DNA of 43,488 bases from an uncultured Bacteroidales bacterium (GTDB taxonomy: Bacteria > Bacteroidota > Bacteroidia > Bacteroidales > Paludibacteraceae), in NCBI GenBank assembly GCA_903911085.1, contig CAIWCC010000153.1, positions 1 through 43,488 of the forward strand. Direction: 5' to 3'. The notes beneath the pieces are model-generated. The model saw nothing but the letters and a program-made list of their open reading frames with translations, had not been told where the DNA came from and ran no database searches. Position numbers and translations under genes: made by a program. Shown here piece by piece: positions 41,136 to 43,488 of this stretch (positions within the stretch are counted from its first letter, which is position 1; every line of letters starts with the position of its first letter).

Positions 41136-41468
41136 ATGAAAAAGAAAATAACTTTAAAAGAAATGGATTTAATTTTAAAACCTTTTGAAGCCAATAGCGA
41201 TGTGAAAGGTATTCTAATCAAAACTCCAAGAGATAGAGAAGTATGTGAATTTTTAAGGAAAAAAGAAAAGGTAATTAGATTTGAGATTGACATCGAAACT
41301 CAAATTGACTGTACACTAACTCCAAAAGGTATATCTATTAAGCGGAGAGGAGGGTATAGAAGTATTAAACGTAAAGAACTGGTTAATACAATATCAAAAT
41401 GGATTGTATTTGTAATTACAATAGCAACATTTGTCTTAGTACTATTGAGGTTCATCAAAGACTATTGA
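41136..41468 (+). CDS. Small membrane protein with N-terminal soluble domain
   Basis: A 110-residue protein: a basic alpha/beta N-terminal part (1-80, LKPFEANSDVKGILIKTPRD) and one C-terminal membrane helix (about 88-106, WIVFVITIATFVLVLLRFI). Overlaps the leftward 41455-41649 gene tail-to-tail by 14 bp. No family recognised. It shares its upstream motifs with the repressor gene, so it may be expressed in the lysogen. Confidence 0.6.
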   Translation: MKKKITLKEMDLILKPFEANSDVKGILIKTPRDREVCEFLRKKEKVIRFEIDIETQIDCTLTPKGISIKRRGGYRSIKRKELVNTISKWIVFVITIATFVLVLLRFIKDY

Positions 41469-41649
41469 TTTCAAAATACATAACCAAAAAAAATGAAATC
41501 ATTGTATAAATAAAGCTAGCAATCATAAAAAATAAAGCTATACTATACCAATAAGATGGGGTAGTGGGTTTATCAATAAATAGTTTATATAAAATTACTA
41601 TTGAAATAGTAATAATAGCTCCTAAAGCGAAATGATTAATGAGTGGCAT
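41455..41649 (-). CDS. 64-residue two-helix membrane protein
   Basis: Two hydrophobic segments (about 6-24, FALGAIITISIVILYKLF, and 34-58, YSIALFFMIASFIYTMISFF). It faces the previous gene with a 14-bp overlap. Minus-strand TATCTTTG (41683-41690) is its likely -7 box and adjoins the operator-like motif. Confidence 0.55.
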   Translation of the reverse strand: MPLINHFALGAIITISIVILYKLFIDKPTTPSYWYSIALFFMIASFIYTMISFFLVMYFEINSL

Positions 41650-41682
41650 ATTTTCTAATTTTTAAAAGTGAGTAATAAAATG

Positions 41683-41746
41683 CAAAGATATATACCATAT
41701 ATGACATATACATAATTAATTCATTATTTATAATCATTCTAAATAA
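41683..41746. promoter_or_regulatory. Divergent control region with operator-like motifs, site 2
   Basis: The leftward -7 box TATCTTTG (41683-41690), ATATGACATAT (41699-41709) and TCATTCTAAATAA (41734-41746) lie between the leftward 41455-41649 gene and the repressor gene. Same motifs and order as at 41030-41103, so probably bound by the same regulator. Confidence 0.5.
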
Positions 41747-41753
41747 AAATGTT

Positions 41754-42149
41754 ATGAAAACAACTGTTATTGAAAGAATTAAGCTAATTTCTAACGAAAA
41801 AGAAGTAAGCTATCGGCAATTTGCACTTAAAATTGAATTTAATTACAACACGCTTAACAATTATGTAATTGAAAAAACAAAAACAATTGATTTAGAATTA
41901 ATCATAAAAATTCTCACGACTTATCCAGACATTTCGCCTGAGTGGTTAATAATGGGGCAGGGCACAATGTACAAAAATGGCACTACTACAACTGTAGCAA
42001 TTGATAATGACGGTATATTGATGAAAACGATAATAGATCTATCAGGGCAAGTGGCTATTTTAAAAGAAAGGGTTAAGCAACTGGAGGAGCAAGAAACGGC
42101 TGGCTATAATGTAGCAGCCACACCGATACTTAAATATGGTAAGCAATAA
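41754..42149 (+). CDS. Phage repressor with HTH (CI-like)
   Basis: A 131-residue protein whose first 70 residues form an XRE-type HTH domain with the Bacteroidota repressor ending: ERIKLISNEKEVSYRQFALK, then PDISPEWLIMGQGTMYK. A short coiled coil (about 100-115, VAILKERVKQLEEQE) follows, which may dimerize it. No LexA-like protease part is seen. It is the likely lysogeny repressor acting on the ATATGACATAT sites. Confidence 0.85.
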   Translation: MKTTVIERIKLISNEKEVSYRQFALKIEFNYNTLNNYVIEKTKTIDLELIIKILTTYPDISPEWLIMGQGTMYKNGTTTTVAIDNDGILMKTIIDLSGQVAILKERVKQLEEQETAGYNVAATPILKYGKQ

Positions 42150-42164
42150 ATTTTTAAATTGTAA

Positions 42165-42195
42165 TTGTGTATGTCGAAATATTAATATATTTTTG
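42165..42195 (+). promoter_or_regulatory. Promoter of the Bor-like gene
   Basis: TTG (42165-42167), a 20-bp spacer and TATTTTTG (42188-42195): consensus. Predicted leader of about 40 nt. Of the surrounding 34 nt, 30 match the promoter at 15900-15930 on the chromosomal side of the left boundary. Confidence 0.6.
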
Positions 42196-42239
42196 TCGTT
42201 GAACTAAAAAAGAATATTCAACTTTAAAAATGTGTTTTT

Positions 42240-42551
42240 ATGAAAAAGATTTTGTTTGCTTTATTGATTGCGTTTAGCTTCAGTTCTTGTATGATAACAA
42301 AAACAAGCTGTGGAAACTATCGCGAACAGCGAGGCGAAACCTATACCTATGCAAAAGGAAAGCAATTGTGGATACTTTTTGGAATAATACCACTAGGCAG
42401 ATCATCTGTTGCCACTCCAGCAAGTGGCGATTGTGAAGTAAGAACACAGTACAAATTTGACGATTTTCTTATTAGTGTTTTCACAGCAGGTATAGTTAAT
42501 AGCATGTCAATAAAAGTGACAGCAAAAGAACATTTAAAAACTACAAACTAA
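42240..42551 (+). CDS. Bor-like lipoprotein
   Basis: A 103-residue lipoprotein: signal ILFALLIAFSFSSC with the lipidated cysteine at 17. The mature part (LWILFGIIPLG, then FDDFLISVFTAGIVNSMSIK) resembles the Bor/Iss lipoproteins of lambda-like phages in layout, which alter the lysogen's surface and serum resistance. Expressed from its own promoter beside the repressor, it is a likely lysogenic conversion gene. Resemblance is by pattern only. Confidence 0.55.
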   Translation: MKKILFALLIAFSFSSCMITKTSCGNYREQRGETYTYAKGKQLWILFGIIPLGRSSVATPASGDCEVRTQYKFDDFLISVFTAGIVNSMSIKVTAKEHLKTTN

Positions 42552-42608
42552 ATATCGCTTTATCTTTTTTAATTGGAACTTAAGAAATCTAAATAAAGTA
42601 TTTGAAAT

Positions 42609-42779
42609 ATGAAATCAATAACAGTAAAAATGACAGAACGTGAATACAAACGTTTTGAATCATACAAGCAAGCAGAAAAGGTAGTAAGAGGCATTAAGCG
42701 AGGACTAAAAGAAGTAAGCGAAGCAAATGCGGGACATACAAAATTGAAATCGGCAAGGCAGTTACTAAATGAAATTTGA
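42609..42779 (+). CDS. Antitoxin of a RelE-type pair
   Basis: ATG at 42609, 56 residues. A basic helical protein (VKMTEREYKRFESYKQAEKV) overlapping the toxin gene by 11 bp. Size, order and overlap match antitoxins of RelE-type systems. The N-terminal short strand and helices would bind the operator, and the C-terminal part the toxin. Confidence 0.7.
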   Translation: MKSITVKMTEREYKRFESYKQAEKVVRGIKRGLKEVSEANAGHTKLKSARQLLNEI

Positions 42780-43098
42780 AACTACCACCGAGTTTGAAAA
42801 AACGCTCAAACGATTGTCGAAAAAATACAAGTCGCTAAAAAGTGACTATGAACTTTTTTTGTCTGAACTTGAAAAAAATCCTTACATCGGAGATGAAATA
42901 ACATCCGAATGTAGAAAAGCACGAATAAACATAAAAAGCAAAGGAAAAGGAAAAAGGGGCGGTGGTCGTATAATTTTTTATTTCGAGATTATAAATGAGA
43001 AAGTTATATTACTTTATCTGTACGACAAAAACGAGATGGAAAGTGTGAACGATGACTTTATACGTGCCATTGTTAGTCCATTTATAGCAAAAAAGTAA
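42769..43098 (+). CDS. RelE/ParE-type toxin
   Basis: A 109-residue protein with the RelE/YoeB fold pattern: FETTTEFEKTLKRLSKKYKS, IGDEITSECRKARINIKSKG, GGRIIFYFEIINEKVILLYL and the closing YDKNEMESV. RelE-type toxins cleave mRNA on ribosomes or poison gyrase (ParE). Translationally linked to the antitoxin. It probably stabilises the provirus. Confidence 0.85.
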   Translation: MKFETTTEFEKTLKRLSKKYKSLKSDYELFLSELEKNPYIGDEITSECRKARINIKSKGKGKRGGGRIIFYFEIINEKVILLYLYDKNEMESVNDDFIRAIVSPFIAKK

Positions 43099-43105
43099 AA
43101 TAACT

Positions 43106-43252
43106 ATGAAAACAGAAAGAAAAGAAGTCTTTAGGGATGAAAAGGCTACAAAAATCAGCATTTCCAAGCCTAAATTATCGGCTTTTGGTACAGCTATGAG
43201 AAAGTATAGCGGTACTGGTAAAATAGTAGATATGAGAGCGGTAATGAGATGA
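43106..43252 (+). CDS. 48-residue protein after the toxin gene
   Basis: ATG at 43106, 48 residues, basic (KPKLSAFGTAMRKYSGTGKI, ending VDMRAVMR). It lies 7 bp after the toxin stop and before the terminator, so it is the third gene of the toxin-antitoxin transcript. It may be a second regulator. No family recognised. Confidence 0.5.
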   Translation: MKTERKEVFRDEKATKISISKPKLSAFGTAMRKYSGTGKIVDMRAVMR

Positions 43253-43277
43253 TATATTTAATTAACACAATGACAAG

Positions 43278-43304
43278 AAAGCCCGCTAAAATTTAGCGGG
43301 CTTT
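43278..43304. terminator. Bidirectional terminator between TA genes and integrase
   Basis: A 13-bp perfect stem (AAAGCCCGCTAAA) around a single base, with A/T tracts on both sides. It ends both the rightward TA transcript and the leftward integrase transcript; the integrase stop codon lies inside it. Confidence 0.85.
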
Positions 43305-43396
43305 TTCTTTCCAGTCCTTCAGTATTCTGAATTGCTTTTTAGTGCTTTCGGGGCTTGCGTGAATATATCCCATTGAGGTTTGAATATCGGCGTGTC
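43293..43396 (-). pseudogene. Tyrosine integrase, C-terminal remnant
   Basis: Read leftwards, the last 34 codons give HADIQTSMGYIHASPEST followed by KKQFRILKDWKEKAR and stop. This is the end of a tyrosine recombinase, with the conserved H of the (L/M)GH motif and the catalytic Tyr in MGYIH. The frame is cut exactly before the H by the IS-like sequence at 43397. The rest of the gene, with the other catalytic residues, is outside the window. It would have driven integration at the tRNA gene. Confidence 0.85.
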
Positions 43397-43488
43397 TGTA
43401 TATATTAATTGAAAAGTATACCAGTATTTCAATTCAAAAGTATACCATTTTATTTGATTAATCTAACCCTGAGAAGTTTTTTTTGGGG
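43397..43488. mobile_element. IS21-like element end (partial)
   Basis: From TGTATATATT (43397) on, the sequence is unrelated to the integrase and holds two imperfect 17-nt direct repeats, AATTGAAAAGTATACCA (43407-43423) and AATTCAAAAGTATACCA (43431-43447), 24 bp apart. Repeated terminal motifs of this kind are typical of IS21-family ends in Bacteroidota. The transposase genes would lie beyond the window, which may stop here because the assembly broke at the repeat. Confidence 0.6.

Larger units (their letters stand above)
16096..43396. mobile_element. Provirus-like integrated element, tailless membrane-virus type
   Basis: The element is bounded on the left by the tRNA half and on the right by an integrase remnant. 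It carries a small packaging-type P-loop ATPase, a candidate capsid protein, about twenty small membrane proteins, a lysis set, an antirepressor, a repressor and a putative initiator. No terminase, portal or tail protein is seen. This gene content fits tailless, membrane-containing viruses (the PRD1/PM2/FLiP style) rather than tailed phages. At 27 kb or more it is larger than most known bacterial members. The exact ends are not fixed, because the IS at 43397 hides the right attachment site. Confidence 0.75.

Noticed and set aside
16096-43396. Integrative conjugative element
   Set aside because: No relaxase, coupling protein or tra genes are seen; the lysozyme, holin-like, spanin-like and capsid-type genes point to a virus.

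Overview
The window looks like a Bacteroidota chromosome, probably from a propionate-forming, Bacteroidales-like anaerobe. It is AT-rich and has Bacteroidota-type promoters (TTG, 19-20 bp, TAnnTTTG). It also carries typical Bacteroidota genes: a DUF6261 protein, a long SecA with a CxC SEC-C tail, DUF3467 and DUF4494 proteins, and a methylmalonyl-CoA decarboxylase sodium-pump operon.

Chromosomal part (1-16.07 kb). The left edge holds a 42-nt tandem repeat and a DUF6261 gene flanked by a 21-nt direct repeat. Two related PAS-type histidine kinases follow; the first is split by a frameshift in an A10 run. Convergent to them is secA. Next comes an operon read leftwards: methylmalonyl-CoA epimerase, decarboxylase alpha, a small OadG-like subunit, a biotin carrier with two biotinyl domains, and the membrane beta subunit. 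These would decarboxylate methylmalonyl-CoA to propionyl-CoA and export Na+. A DUF3467 gene and the 5' half of a tRNA gene end the chromosomal part.

Integrated element (about 16.1 to at least 43.4 kb). From the tRNA half rightwards the window is a provirus-like element of at least 27 kb. I see no terminase large subunit, portal, tail or sheath gene. It has a small FtsK/HerA (A32-like) P-loop ATPase (29438-30013), a 219-residue candidate major capsid protein (27507-28166), and about twenty small single- or two-pass membrane proteins, many joined by ATGA overlaps. It also has a lysis set (GH24 lysozyme, M23 peptidase, holin-like proteins, a one-gene spanin candidate), a spike-like protein and two zincin-type proteins. 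This fits a tailless virus with an internal membrane, unusually large for that kind. One membrane-anchored structural protein contains a plant-type ferredoxin domain that has lost three of its four cluster cysteines.

Layout of the element. Genes at 16.2-32.0 kb are late or structural and read leftwards, probably from a promoter near 32.19 kb with a repeat-rich leader, plus internal terminators near 28.6 and 26.9 kb. Genes at 32.3-39.6 kb are early or replication genes: a Rha/KilAC-type antirepressor, Fic, a putative initiator, a DUF4494 protein and small DNA-binding proteins. A GC-rich, hairpin-dense 260-bp block lies just upstream of the putative initiator. At 39.6-41.0 kb there are three tandem modules, each a rightward 55-56 residue gene overlapping tail-to-tail with a leftward 70-83 residue gene. 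At 41.1-43.3 kb lie a control and cargo block: a repressor with candidate operators, a Bor-like lipoprotein and a RelE-type toxin-antitoxin pair. The integrase survives only as its last 34 codons, because an IS21-like end interrupts it at about 43397 and runs off the window.

Two short rightward RNAs (17141-17208 and 28729-28826) are predicted from promoter-plus-terminator pairs lying opposite the late genes. Family calls come from reading motifs only; no database search or structure prediction was run.
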